This document shows positions 1 through 9,527 of a stretch of 64,000 nucleotides of DNA, piece by piece. The position numbers and the translations under genes are program-made. The stretch is from NCBI GenBank assembly GCA_030789695.1, contig CM061142.1, forward strand, positions 607,733,659 through 607,797,658. The letters run 5' to 3'. Numbering within the stretch: the stretch's first letter is position 1; every line of letters starts with the position of its first letter. The notes under the pieces are model-generated. The model ran no database searches, was not told the DNA's origin, and worked only from the letters and a program-made list of their open reading frames with translations. The DNA is from Scilla litardierei. Lineage: Eukaryota; Streptophyta; Magnoliopsida; Asparagales; Asparagaceae.

Positions 1-1
1 C

Positions 2-434
2 GACCCTTCAGCTGATAGAGGGAAGCGTCCTATGGAGCAGTACCAGCCACCTGCTAGGCCGGCAATGAGGCCAGTTCAGACGGTGCCATTCAAGAGGCCT
101 GGAGCACCAGTGCAGAATCAGAACAAGGGCCCGTGCCACTTCTGCGACAAGCCAGGACATGTTCAGGTCAACTGTAGGAGGAAGTTGGGACTGTTCTTAG
201 TTTGTGGAGATGCCTCACATGCTGCGAAGGATTGTCCGAGAGCCCGTCATGCTATAGTTGGAGCGCCAGCCCCACTGCAGATGAGAGCGCCTGCCCCAGT
301 CCAGAGAGGACCTGCTGTTCGTGGACCACCTTTGGTGCCACAGAGGCAGATGTTTCAGCGAGCAGCGCAACCCCAGAGGCCAGCATACACCATGACCGCT
401 ATTGAGACTGAGGAGCTGGATGGAGTTATTGCAG
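2..434 (+). CDS. Tekay gag C-terminus with zinc knuckle (partial, exon-like)
   Basis: This is the C-terminal nucleocapsid part of Gag, which packages element RNA. A CCHC zinc knuckle is visible (CHFCDKPGHVQVNC, C-x2-C-x4-H-x4-C, about codons 44-57 of the window's frame). A second knuckle follows, but its first Cys is Phe (LFLVCGDASH...C), so it is probably non-functional. The stretch after it is rich in Pro, Ala and Gln, as in Tekay Gag-protease linkers. The frame is open from base 2 and enters from outside the window. It runs on to a stop at 449-451, but the family alignment breaks at 434, exactly at a GT. I read 435-547 as an intron, after which the Gag-Pol frame resumes in the protease. 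Confidence 0.8.
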
Positions 435-547
435 GTATACTCCAAATCTAGTCTTTCATTTCGTAGTATAGATCTAAATGTTAGCTATGTTTGTTTGCCT
501 TGCTTGTTAGAGTAGTTTGGTTTGACCGTAGTCCTTTCGTATCCTAG
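435..547 (+). other. Putative 113-nt intron between gag and protease
   Basis: The stretch starts GTATAC after GCAG and ends in a T-rich tract and CCTAG. It contains stops in the gag frame. The codon split is phase 1: G at 434 joins GA at 548. Leaving it out places the residues before 435 next to those after 547 in the register expected for Gag-protease of this family, with no extra or missing residue. Splicing itself is inference. Copy B does not reach this region inside the window. Confidence 0.55.
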
Positions 548-995
548 GAACCATTCTAGTTTCCTCCCACCCTGCCTTGGCTTTGTTCGACTCCGGTGCA
601 TCCATGTGCATCTTATCTCGGAGATTTGTTACAAAGCACTCCATTCCCACCCATACACTTCCTAAGTGTTGGGACATCACTATAGGGAACGGAGTGGTGA
701 CTGTGAACATGGGTTGTCGAACGATTCCTTTAGTGGTCAGTGGACACGAATTATTTACCGATTTCATCGTCCACGATCTACCGCATTTCGATGTCGTTCT
801 TGGCATCGATTGGCTGGGAGACTTCCACGCCTCGATCGACTGCCATAGCAAGAGAGTCGTATTCTGGATTCCAGGCCATCCGGAGTTCGAGTTTCGTAGC
901 AGAGACGAGTCTCTTGGACCCATCAGATTTCGGGCCAAGCCGGAGGCACCGTTTGTAGCAGCTATGCAGATGGAGATGGAGATCGAGCGACCAGC
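548..995 (+). pseudogene. Tekay aspartic protease
   Basis: This is the retropepsin-like protease that cleaves Gag-Pol. The active-site motif is LFDSGAS near 583-603, where DSG replaces the usual DTG; Ser at this position is common in plant Ty3 elements. The downstream segment VLGIDWLGDFHASIDC is the conserved end of the domain (GMDWL-type motif). The frame stays open to 1062, but the family signature before the RT (a V-x-DF-x-DVFPED block) is in another frame from 996. A one- or two-base indel somewhere in 900-996 therefore separates protease from RT. The start at 548 is the proposed splice acceptor, because no ATG is expected in an internal polyprotein domain. Confidence 0.75.
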
Positions 996-1775
996 ATTGT
1001 CAGAGACTTCGACGACGTCTTCCCGGAGGATATCTCAGGTTTGCCACCCGACAGAGCTTTAGAGTTTGGTATTGATCTTATGCCGGGAGCGCAACCGATA
1101 TCGAAGGCACCGTACCGTATGGCTCCCGCTGAGCTCGAGGAGCTGCGGAAGCAGTTAGATGAGTTGCTACAGAAGGGTTTCATCCACCTTAGTGTGTCAC
1201 CATGGGGTGCACCAGTTTTGCTTGTGAAGAAGAAGGATGGGTCCCGCAGGATGTGCGTGGACTATCGAGCGCTGAATGCTGTCACGGTGAAGAATAAGTA
1301 TCTGCTTCCACACATTGACGACATCTTCGACCAGCTTGGAGGTTCGAGAGTTTTCTCGAAGCTAGACTTGAGGAGTGGATACCATCAGTTGAAGGTGAAG
1401 AAGGATGATGTTCCGAAGACAGCTTTCTGGACGAAGTACGGACATTATGAGTTCGTGGTCATGCAGTTTGGCATGACCAATGTGCCAGTTGTGTTCATGA
1501 ATTTGATGAACTTGATTTTCTATGACTTCCTGGATAAGTTTGTCATTATCTTCATCGACGACATCCTGATTTATTCGAAGTCTGAGGAGGAGCACAGCTG
1601 TCATCTTAGGACAGTGCTGGAGACGCTGAGACGACACAAGCTATATGCCAAGTATAGTAAGTGTGAGTTTTGGCTGGACAGAGTCGCATTCCTAGGACAC
1701 GTGGTGTCTGGTGATGGCATATCTGTAGATCCGGAGAAGGTCAGAGCAGTTCAAGATTGGCCGACTCTGTAGTCA
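996..1775 (+). pseudogene. Tekay reverse transcriptase
   Basis: This is the RNA-dependent DNA polymerase of the element. The visible blocks are the entry block DVFPED...GLPPDR, the [18 protein letters not shown] motif, [11 protein letters not shown] with a catalytic Asp, and the [10 protein letters not shown] box, the family form of Y-x-DD. The region from 1041 to 1769 is continuous. A TAG stop at 1770-1772 lies in the conserved linker to RNase H, where the family usually has Gln. The frame continues unchanged after it, so this is a single nonsense change, probably CAG to TAG. The stretch [11 protein letters not shown] shows two or three unusual residues relative to the family norm and may reflect decay. 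Confidence 0.9.
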
Positions 1776-2340
1776 ATGTCATACATCAGGAGCTTCCTTG
1801 ATTTAGCAGGTTATTATTGGCGGTTCATCAAGGATTTCTCGAAGATTGCAGAGCCGATGACGAAGCTGATGAGGAAGGATGTGGAGTTCCTTTGGTCAGA
1901 AGCTTGTGAGGAGGCCTTTAGTATCTTGAAGACAAGATTGACCTCAGCATCGGTATTGGCAGTGCTAGATCGAAGCGGAGGTTTCGAAGTATATTGTGAT
2001 GCATCAGGGAAGGGCCTAGGATGCATCTTGCATCAGCATGGCCACGTGGTCGCGTATGCTTCTCGTCAGTTGAGGACTCATGAGAAGAATTACCCGACGC
2101 ACGATCTGGAGTTGGCAGCGGTAATTTTTGCACTGAAGATTTGGAGGCACTTCTTGCTGAGTGAGAGCGTGAAGATTTTCACCGATCACAAAAGCTTGAA
2201 GTACATCTTTACGCAGAAGGAGCTCAACATGCGTCAGAGGCGATGGTTAGAGCTCATGGCTGACTACGAGATAGACTTGCAGTATCATCCGGGGAAGGTG
2301 AATGTTGTGCCGGATGCTTTGAGTAGGATTCCCACTGCTA
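1776..2340 (+). pseudogene. Tekay RNase H
   Basis: This is the ribonuclease H domain that degrades the RNA strand during reverse transcription. It follows the RT tether (SFLDLAGYYWRFIKDFSKIAEP). The catalytic residues fall in VYCDASGKGLG (first Asp), THDLELAAVIFAL (Glu) and FTDHKSLKYIF (second Asp). The end of the domain is marked by the conserved NVVPDALSR segment near 2303-2330. The frame is the same as the RT and is open here. The domain looks intact, but it lies between a stop at 1770 and later breaks, so no full Pol could be made without readthrough. Confidence 0.9.
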
Positions 2341-3740
2341 TGATGCGTACTGCTGACTGGAGGATTCAGCAGGAGCTGAGAGAGATGGATTTGGAGGTCG
2401 TCCTACCTGGTGTGGTTCTTTCATTCATGAATTTGCAGATTCAGTCCACGATCGTGGATCGGATCAAGGCGGCACAGGCAGGAGACCCGAAACTGCAGAG
2501 GATCAGGAGGCAGGTTGAAGCTGGACTCCGAACGGAGTTCGTGATTCATGAGGATGGTTCGCTGCGGTACGGCAGCAGACTCTGTGTACCTGCAGGTGAT
2601 GTTCGGGAAGAGCTGTTGAGCGAGGCTCGTAGCTCGCCATATTCTATACATCCTGGAGGCACCAAGATGTATAAGGACCTCCGTCTGAACTATTGGTGGA
2701 TTGGCATGAAGAGGAGTGTGGCATGGAGCGTTGCCAAGTGTTTGATATACCAACAGGTGAAGGCTGAGCACCATCGTGCTGCTGGGTTACTGCAACTGCT
2801 TCCTATTCCGGAGTGGAAGTGGCAACATATTACGATGGATTTCGTGACTGGTTTACCTCGAACCCCGAGGCAGAACGATGCAGTCTGGGTGATCGTCGAT
2901 CGATTGACTAAGTCTGTGCACTTTATCCCCTTCCGAGTGGGCCAGTCTACGAAAGCTTTGGCGAGGAAATATCTAGAGGTAAAACTTCTTTTCTACTTCT
3001 CTTTTAATTTCCTCTTTGAGTTAGTTGTAATGTAGACCGTGTACGTGCAGGAGATTGTACGCTTACATGGAGTCCCCGTGAGCATCGTGTCCGATAGAGA
3101 CACGCGATTCACATCTCAGTTCTGGAGAAGTCTGCAGGAGAATTTGGGTACGAGTCTGAGTTTCAGCACGGCGTACCACCTGCAGACCGATGGCCAGTCA
3201 GAGAGGACTATTCAGATCCTGGAGGATATGCTGCGAGCTTGTACGCTCGATTTGAAGGGATCGTGGGAGGACCATCTCCAATTGGTAGAGTTTTCATATA
3301 ACAACAGCTGCCAGGTGAGCATTGGCATGGCGCAGTTTGCTGCCTTATATGGGAGAAAATGTCGATCGCCACTGAGCTGGGATGACATTGGAGATCGGGA
3401 GCTATTGGGTCCAGAGATGATAGTGGAAGATGTGGATGTCGTGAGAGACATCAGGGAGAAGCTTAGAGTTGCACAGGATCGCTTCAAGCATTGGGCAGAT
3501 GCCAAGAGGAGACCCTTGGAGTTTCAGCCTGGAGATCACGTCTTCCTGAAGATTTCTCCGAACCGCAGAGTCATTCATTTCGGGAAGAAGGGAAAGCTGA
3601 GTCCAAGGTATATTGGGCCATTCGATGTGCTAGAGCGTGTGGGAGCAGTGGCCTACCGCCTTGCTCTGCCACCGTCTTTGGAGCGAGTTCACGACGTATT
3701 CCACGTATCTCAGCTATGTCGGTACGTCAGTGATTCGTAG
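2341..3740 (+). pseudogene. Tekay integrase, interrupted by an intron-like stretch
   Basis: This is the DDE integrase that inserts element DNA. The N-terminal HHCC zinc finger is damaged: the first His position reads ARSSPY, and the second Cys of C-x2-C is Tyr (CLIYQQ). The catalytic core shows Asp in ITMDFVTGLP, Asp in VSDRDTRF, and Glu in TDGQSERT. Bases 2979-3050 break the core with a stop but have GT and AG ends. Residues on either side align with the family without a gap when they are left out. The GPY/F-type module ([14 protein letters not shown]...AYRLALPP) and the VFHVSQL motif follow. A TAG at 3738-3740 ends the frame; copy B has TCG (Ser) there, so the A copy carries a C-to-A nonsense change. 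Confidence 0.9.
2979..3050 (+). other. Putative 72-nt intron inside the integrase core
   Basis: The stretch begins GTAAAAC after GAG, is pyrimidine-rich (TTCTTTTCTACTTCTC), has the in-frame stop TAG, and ends TACGTGCAG before GAG. The flanking integrase codons are in the same phase (phase 0). The same stretch sits at the same codon in copy B (63740-63810, minus strand), where it is 71 nt with the same GT and AG ends. Retention of both ends with a one-base length change inside argues for an intron present in the family before these copies diverged. Confidence 0.65.
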
Positions 3741-3950
3741 CACACGGTTGATTTCTCAGAGATTACAGTTCGCCCAGACCTGACGTATGACCAGCAGCCT
3801 GTGCAGATTTTGGACCGTCGACAGAAGCAATTGAGGAATAAGGTAGTCGACCTGGTGAGAGTGATGTGGCGTCACGGATCACTTGGAGAGTCCACTTGGG
3901 AGCGCGAAGAGGAGATGAGAGAGCATTATCCTTTCCTGTTTACTGATTAG
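3741..3950 (+). pseudogene. Tekay chromodomain
   Basis: This is the C-terminal chromodomain of the integrase, thought to steer insertion toward chromatin marks. The visible core is VQILDRRQKQLRNK...LVRVMWRHG...STWEREEEM, typical of Tekay/Del elements, and the frame ends in TAG at 3948-3950. It is in the same frame as the integrase and is cut off from it only by the TAG at 3738. Copy B carries the same domain on the minus strand at 62834-63076. Confidence 0.88.
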
Positions 3951-3978
3951 AGTTGTTGATAGAGGACGAAATCTTTAT

Positions 3979-3993
3979 TTTAGTGGGGTAGAA
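3979..3993 (+). promoter_or_regulatory. Polypurine tract of Tekay copy A
   Basis: TTTAGTGGGGTAGAA lies immediately before the LTR start TGTAACGG. A purine-rich tract next to the 3' LTR primes plus-strand DNA synthesis. Copy B has AAGTTGGGGAGGA in the same place on the minus strand. Confidence 0.75.
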
Positions 3994-4674
3994 TGTAACG
4001 GTCGCTTTCCGACCTTACGAATTTTCTGCGTGCACGTGCTTTATCGTGCACATATTTTTATTTGGCTATTCCTGGATTCCGAAATATGCGATGTGTTATG
4101 CCGTTGTGATCGTTTGGGAGTGTAGAATTTTATAGTAATGTTTGGGAACGCCGATTCACGGTTCGTTTTCTCGCAAAACGATTTTGAACGAAAGGGGCGT
4201 TTTAGTCATTTGTCTCAAAACGCCGCTTCCAATTTTACGTAAATTTTTGGTAGGTGTTACGCACGATTAGGCTCCATAGATCTGTGCGTCTCGTCTCCAC
4301 GATCGCCCTGGTATTTTCGGAATATTTTTCTGACGCCCGATTTGAGAGATATCACCCGGAATAACCTCGACCGTCGATCTCCCCAATCAGATTCAAAATT
4401 CAAATTGTTAGCCAAATCTGGCTAAATCTTTCTTTTAAATCGTTTAAAAATTTTTCCTAATCTTCTTCTCTAATCTCCCCTAGATTTACCCCAACTTGTA
4501 CACCCTCTTACCCCATATCTCCCCTCCTTTAACATTAAACCTAGTGTTATATAGTTTTTACCTATTATTATAATAACCCTAGCTTTAACCCTAAGCCCTA
4601 ACCCTATTTTTCCTATTCCCGCAGCAGACCTAGGGCTAACTCAGCCGTCGGCCCCCTAAAACACAAAAATCCCT

Positions 4675-4676
<2 letters not shown>

Positions 4677-4738
<62 letters not shown>
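4677..4738 (+). repeat. (TC)n microsatellite
   Basis: About 31 TC dinucleotides run without interruption inside the Tekay copy A LTR. The corresponding place in copy B (near 62280-62310) has only short CT-rich stretches, so the microsatellite expanded in copy A or its lineage. Confidence 0.95.
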
Positions 4739-4742
<4 letters not shown>

Positions 4743-5499
4743 CCTCCCTCTCTCTACCCTCCCTCGCACCCACGGCGAGGCCGCCACCGCGCTCCCCGCG
4801 CCTCCCCGACATCGCACGAACCCGCCCGCCCGCCGTCGTGATCGTCCCGTCGCATCGTCTTCCCCGCGCTGCCGTGACCGCCGAGCCCCCATCCCGATCG
4901 CCGCTCCGCTGCCGCGATCCACTCATCCCCACCGCGATCCTCGTCGCCGCACAAGCTTCCCAGCGCCGCTGCGCTCCCCTCACGGATCCCTGCACCGCCG
5001 ACGGCCGCTTGCTTCTCTCCCCTCTCCGCCGCCCTCGCCGTGCCCCCTCTGATCGCCATCTGCTTCTCCGCCGCTGCAGATCCCCGCGCCGCCCGCCATC
5101 GCTACCCGCCGCCGCATCATCCCCTCATCCGCAGATCCCTGTGCACGGCCCCGCTCTCAGTCGCTCATCCGTAGCCCCCGCGCCGAGACCGCACCGCCAC
5201 GATCCCCAACCGCGGCCGCCCTTAACAGCGCCCCGACTGCGGCCGCTCCCCTCTCTCACGGCCCCAGTCCGCCGCCACTCTGCACACGCCGGCGATCCAC
5301 CGGTGGCCCTCGCAGATCCGGCCGAGCACCCCCTAGGCTGGAGGCACCCCGCGACGACTTCTAGGCTGAACAGCCCGTGGACTTACGTTCCAACGGAGTT
5401 TCGTCACCGTTACGTGCCGTAGCCCGCTGTTTTTACTGTCGGACTGACCGTGCTCGCTGCCCGGACGAGTCTCACTACGCTACCCGTAGTCGAGACGCC

Positions 5500-5504
5500 G
5501 TTGA
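5500..5504. repeat. Target-site duplication (left) of the LARD
   Basis: GTTGA directly precedes the element that starts TGTAGGG at 5505. The same five bases follow its other end at 14504-14508. Confidence 0.92.
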
Positions 5505-6145
5505 TGTAGGGAATTGGCGGTCACTTAGGGCACAAAAATTTCTAGTCCCGTCTTAGGTCGGACGGAACAAAGAAACAAAAATCATTTACAGCGGAAGAAA
5601 AACTAGTTAATCTAAATTAACAAGCAGTTAAAACATTTTAAACTTAGCCCTAAGGTCCAAGACCCTATGCCAAGATCTATGCCGACTTGGGATGGATCTG
5701 ACCATCCCAAGAAGGATCTAGCCTACTGCGATTAAACTAAACTAATGCTAATAAAATACTTTAACCACATACCCGGAATCTCAACCCTGGAGCAGGCGAG
5801 ATGTTCCGCGCCGTCTTCCGAGCTGCTCCCGTCCCACGCCGAGCCGCTCCTTGAACTGCTCCCCGAACCGCTCCTCGAACCGCTCCGCATCCCGAGGCGA
5901 TCAATCCCCGTGCCGCCGAGCCAACCACGCGTCGAAGAAAGTTTCACGCGAGTGAAACCTCCGCCTAGATTTCAGATCCAGAATCCGAACTCCTTCGTGG
6001 CTTTGCTAGAGCCCTCAGGAGTAAGGAAGAAATTTAGGGAGATGAGAAATATTAATTTAAGCCTAGATCCGAGCGTGCTCCAACATTTACGAGAGCTGCT
6101 CAGATCTAGAGCTTGGGACGAATTTTGAGAAAGGGGGAAGACCCC

Positions 6146-6196
6146 TATTTATATAGGCGGCGGACTCTCCCCTTTTCTCAAAATCCGATGTGGGAC
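6146..6196 (-). promoter_or_regulatory. LARD LTR promoter: USE-like motif plus TATA box
   Basis: Read on the minus strand, GTCCCACATCG (6196-6186) is identical to the plant snRNA upstream sequence element. It is followed after 30 bp by TATATAAATA (6155-6146). Transcription should start shortly below 6146 and run toward 5505. The other LTR has the same layout at 12657-12707. Confidence 0.7.
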
Positions 6197-6524
6197 TAAA
6201 TAATGAGTTAATTAAAATCAAGTTAGTTTGCACTTCACAAAGTGCAAACTTCCGTGAATTTTAACTCACTCACCGTTGAGCTTCAAGATTGATACAACCT
6301 ATCAATACGACAAGCGTTCAACGGTGAACGTATAGGAAAAAACCGTTCGTCAATCGGAGTTCGTTTGAACCTCCAATTGAGTGTCCAAAGGTCAGCCCTA
6401 GGCTAGTTTTTCGCAAAAACTGAGCCGTCATTTGATTCTGCACACTTAGGGTTCAAACCCCTAGAGGTGGGGCCCATGGGTGGGCCCCACGCATCCAGCG
6501 CGCACCAAAAATGCCCAAGTCGCG

Positions 6525-6706
6525 CCTGGGCAGAGCCCAGGTCGCGCCTGGGCTCGCCCAGCCGCCTGGGCGAGCCCAGGCCCGCGCCTGGGCTCTGCCC
6601 AGGCGCTGGGCAGAGCCCAGGCGGCCTGGGCTTAGCCCAGGCTTGCGCCTGGGCTTGCCCAGGCCGAGCCTGGGCTAAGCCCAGGCAGCGCCTGGGCTAG
6701 CCCAGG
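6525..6706. repeat. Array of nine GC-rich palindromes in the LARD LTR
   Basis: Nine head-to-tail units of the form CCTGGGC, 2-3 bases, GCCCAGG, with spacers of 2-4 bases (often CAG, TCG or CG). Two units have lost one stem base. Each unit can form its own hairpin and neighbouring units can also pair. The partner LTR has seven units (13036-13177). Confidence 0.92.
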
Positions 6707-8031
6707 CAGCCTGTTCTGCCTTGCATTTACTGGGCCTGGCCTGGTCTGATCCTTTGGGCTGTTTTGGCTCTAACTTGAGCATTTGGTGTCCGATTTGGAC
6801 GTCGTTTGAACCTGGGTTTAGACCGGAGTATTTCCGTCTTACCCGTGAACTTTTCCTTGCGTTTATATTATTAAATATTGTATTAAACAATTTAATACAC
6901 ATTTAATCGCTTTTCCATCAAATGCAAAATAGTCCCTATCTAAGCTTAAATTACCATTTGCATCAAATGCAATTATCTCTTCTTTTGCATCAAATGCAAA
7001 TATTCTCCCTAACTATTTTCTACCTATTACTAGACGAAGGTCGCACTCTTTGTGTGACCCTACGGCCTGACCCTACTACAGGTTGGGCTCGAAGCCCTAT
7101 ACGACAAAGACCACGAGCAGTGGCTGCCGTCCCTGTTTCAGCATCATCATAATGTGGTTAGCTCATCAACATGAGAATTGTCGGGACCACCCTGATTGTG
7201 TCTGTGATGATTTCTGTAGTTATAGTCTCTTCGTCTAAACTGTGTCGTGTAGATCAAGTCTGGGGTACGGTTAAACTGTCAACCCCAATAACTTGACTCC
7301 GGTTAGTTTCGATCAATCTTTAGTCAATAAATGTTGGACTTCTTCCAACATACTCTGCACAGAGTTTTTACTAAAGACCGAACTAACTCTACGACACTAA
7401 CTCCCATTGACCGGGAGAGACGAATCCTCTCTTGGTCATTACTCGCCTCGTACGTTTCAAGTGACACCCAATCAAAAGACCTTTCGACAGGCATTGCCTC
7501 GAAGCTAGGTCAGTTGATATAAGTGGCACCGTTCACGCACAGGTTTGTCAAAATGACCTCAAGTCAAAAGACCAACTATCCTATCATCACTCAGAGTTAT
7601 CACTGACAGATTGGTCAATATAACCATATGATAACTCTAGTGGATCGTTCAGTGAACTCATTCTAATGAGCACCTGTGTCTCGTCTTCGACTTCGCCAAG
7701 TCAAGCGATCATGAGATCATCGCCACCGCTAAACGGTGAAGACTAAGACACAATGGTCTATCCGATGTTTCGATATCCTTGTCTCGGAACATCTACGACC
7801 ACGAACCATTTTAGACTTATGCTACAGACGGTCAAACGTTTCTCCATGATCGAGATACTCATATCGTTACCCGTTTGACCTTGCATAAAGTCTCAGGACT
7901 TTACCTAAGTTGATATCTAATTATAAAATAACTTGGATAAATCATTACCAAACAGCTTACTGTTATTTTGAACAAGATGTTTGTGCTATTCACACAGGAA
8001 TAAATGGCCTCGAGGGCATAATATTCCTACA

Positions 8032-8046
8032 TCTCCCACTTGCACT
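8032..8046 (-). promoter_or_regulatory. Polypurine tract of the LARD
   Basis: On the minus strand it reads AGTGCAAGTGGGAGA just before the LTR. The TR-GAG-like element has ACGTGCAAGTGGGAGA in the same place (40170-40186). A second PPT-like GTCAGTGGGAGC lies at about 8410-8421 in the interior. Confidence 0.75.
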
Positions 8047-9492
8047 CAGGCCCATTTATCTCGGTATATTATACCGTTTTTACACATAAGTTTTCCCGAC
8101 TTCATGTGGTAGAGCCTTCGTGAGTGGATCTGCTAAAACCGTCTACACTATAGACTTAAGGGGTTTCTATGTTCATGTCAGACCAACCATTTGAATCTCA
8201 TTCAAATAATTCATTTGGTCTGTCGGAATCCATAATATTTTATTTTACTTGGATCTTATCCAGTTTATCGTACCTTACGATAATCATTTAAATTTGTTAA
8301 TGGTCATTTTAAATGGCTCATATCTATTCTTGATAAAGTATCAAACCTTTTGATTACTTTGTCAAAATGTATGTTCCATCCCTTTGATGATTCACATGTA
8401 ATTTATACGCTCCCACTGACCTTGAAAACTATCTGGCTAATTCATATAAGTCAGTCTGTCTAAATCATATTTAGAAAAATGAACTTATAAGTGAATGCTC
8501 CAATTTTCATGGTCAACTTAAGCGTTTTACATCGGCTTTGGTCCGAGTAGATCTGTACACATCTGTTGGCGAAACCAGTTTCATCATAATCTGTTTTAAA
8601 GAAATTAGGATGAAAACCGTTCCCGTCCAACATTATTGTACTTCACTATTTTCTTTTCTGCATCAATCTTTCAACTTAAAGATTTACTTGCAGAAAGTGA
8701 GGAAACATTTTCCTTGGGCACGTAAACTAAATTCTCAAATTTATTTACGCACACGGACCTGCATCAAGTTTTAAATCGGAGTTACTACTCCAAATTTCAT
8801 CTTAGAAGTTGACTAAGTCATCATCAGTTATGATGTCTAACTCGACAATCCGTCTCACGAGATTCGAGTAATAATACAACTTCCTTACGATTGATTTATT
8901 GAATATATTATTGATAATGTCCTTATATAACATTATAAAAACCTAGGCATTACTATCTGGGACTTAACCCAGAGGGAGGAGTAAACTCAGAGTCACTTAT
9001 TTATGGATCGCACCAAGTCTAACTAAGTGTGATTCATACCTTTTAACACACCGATGTGTTAACAAACTTGATCTGAGAGAAAATCACATTTTCTTTTAAT
9101 TACAGAAGATTTTATTTAGCTAAGTATTTGACCATTCGATCTAATCGAATCAGTTTAAATACTTTACTCATTTCGTTCTTTATTTTATCAGACTTGTGTT
9201 ACATCAAGAACACGTGTCTTAATAAAATATACGAATAACTTATTTTGGTTAATCTAGACTCGGGTACATCAGTATGTACTAGACTGAGTTCGACAACTCA
9301 TTCTCCCACTGTCTCACAGATGGGTTTCGGCCATTGTATCTAAGAGGCTAAGACTCACAAGTGTCCGTAGACTTCATAATACGAGAGGTCAGACCCCTCT
9401 TTATGTGACTTGTGAAGCTTAATCTCTTGATACGGCCTAATCTAATTTTACCATATAAGTTTGCTACTATCTTGTGTATTTATATATTAACA

Positions 9493-9527
<35 letters not shown>

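Larger units (their letters stand above)
3994..5504 (+). repeat. 3' LTR of Tekay copy A, first part
   Basis: The LTR starts TGTAACGGTCG, matching the end of the copy B LTR read on the minus strand. This part holds a long CT microsatellite at 4677-4738 and then a very GC-rich segment (about 4750-5420) of Pro/Arg-coding low complexity. A TATA-like TATATAG lies near 4550. It is interrupted at 5504/5505 by a LARD whose duplication GTTGA is 5500-5504. The LTR resumes at 14509. No protein gene is supported here. Confidence 0.88.
5505..8031 (-). repeat. 3' LTR of the LARD (2,527 bp)
   Basis: On the minus strand it starts TGTAGGAATATT (at 8031) and ends CCAATTCCCTACA (at 5505). From its 5' end it holds a long AT-balanced stretch, a palindrome array (6525-6706), a USE-like motif with TATA box (6146-6196), and a short downstream part. 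Some frames stay open for 60-130 codons in both LTRs, but they lack any recognisable domain and I do not call them genes. Confidence 0.92.

Noticed and set aside
4570..4606. CCCTAA-like words resembling telomere repeat
   Set aside because: Only a few imperfect copies are present inside an LTR; this is not a telomere tract.
4838..5422. A 194-codon Pro/Arg-rich open frame
   Set aside because: It lies in the GC-rich low-complexity part of the Tekay LTR, has no domain, and has no counterpart in copy B at the protein level.
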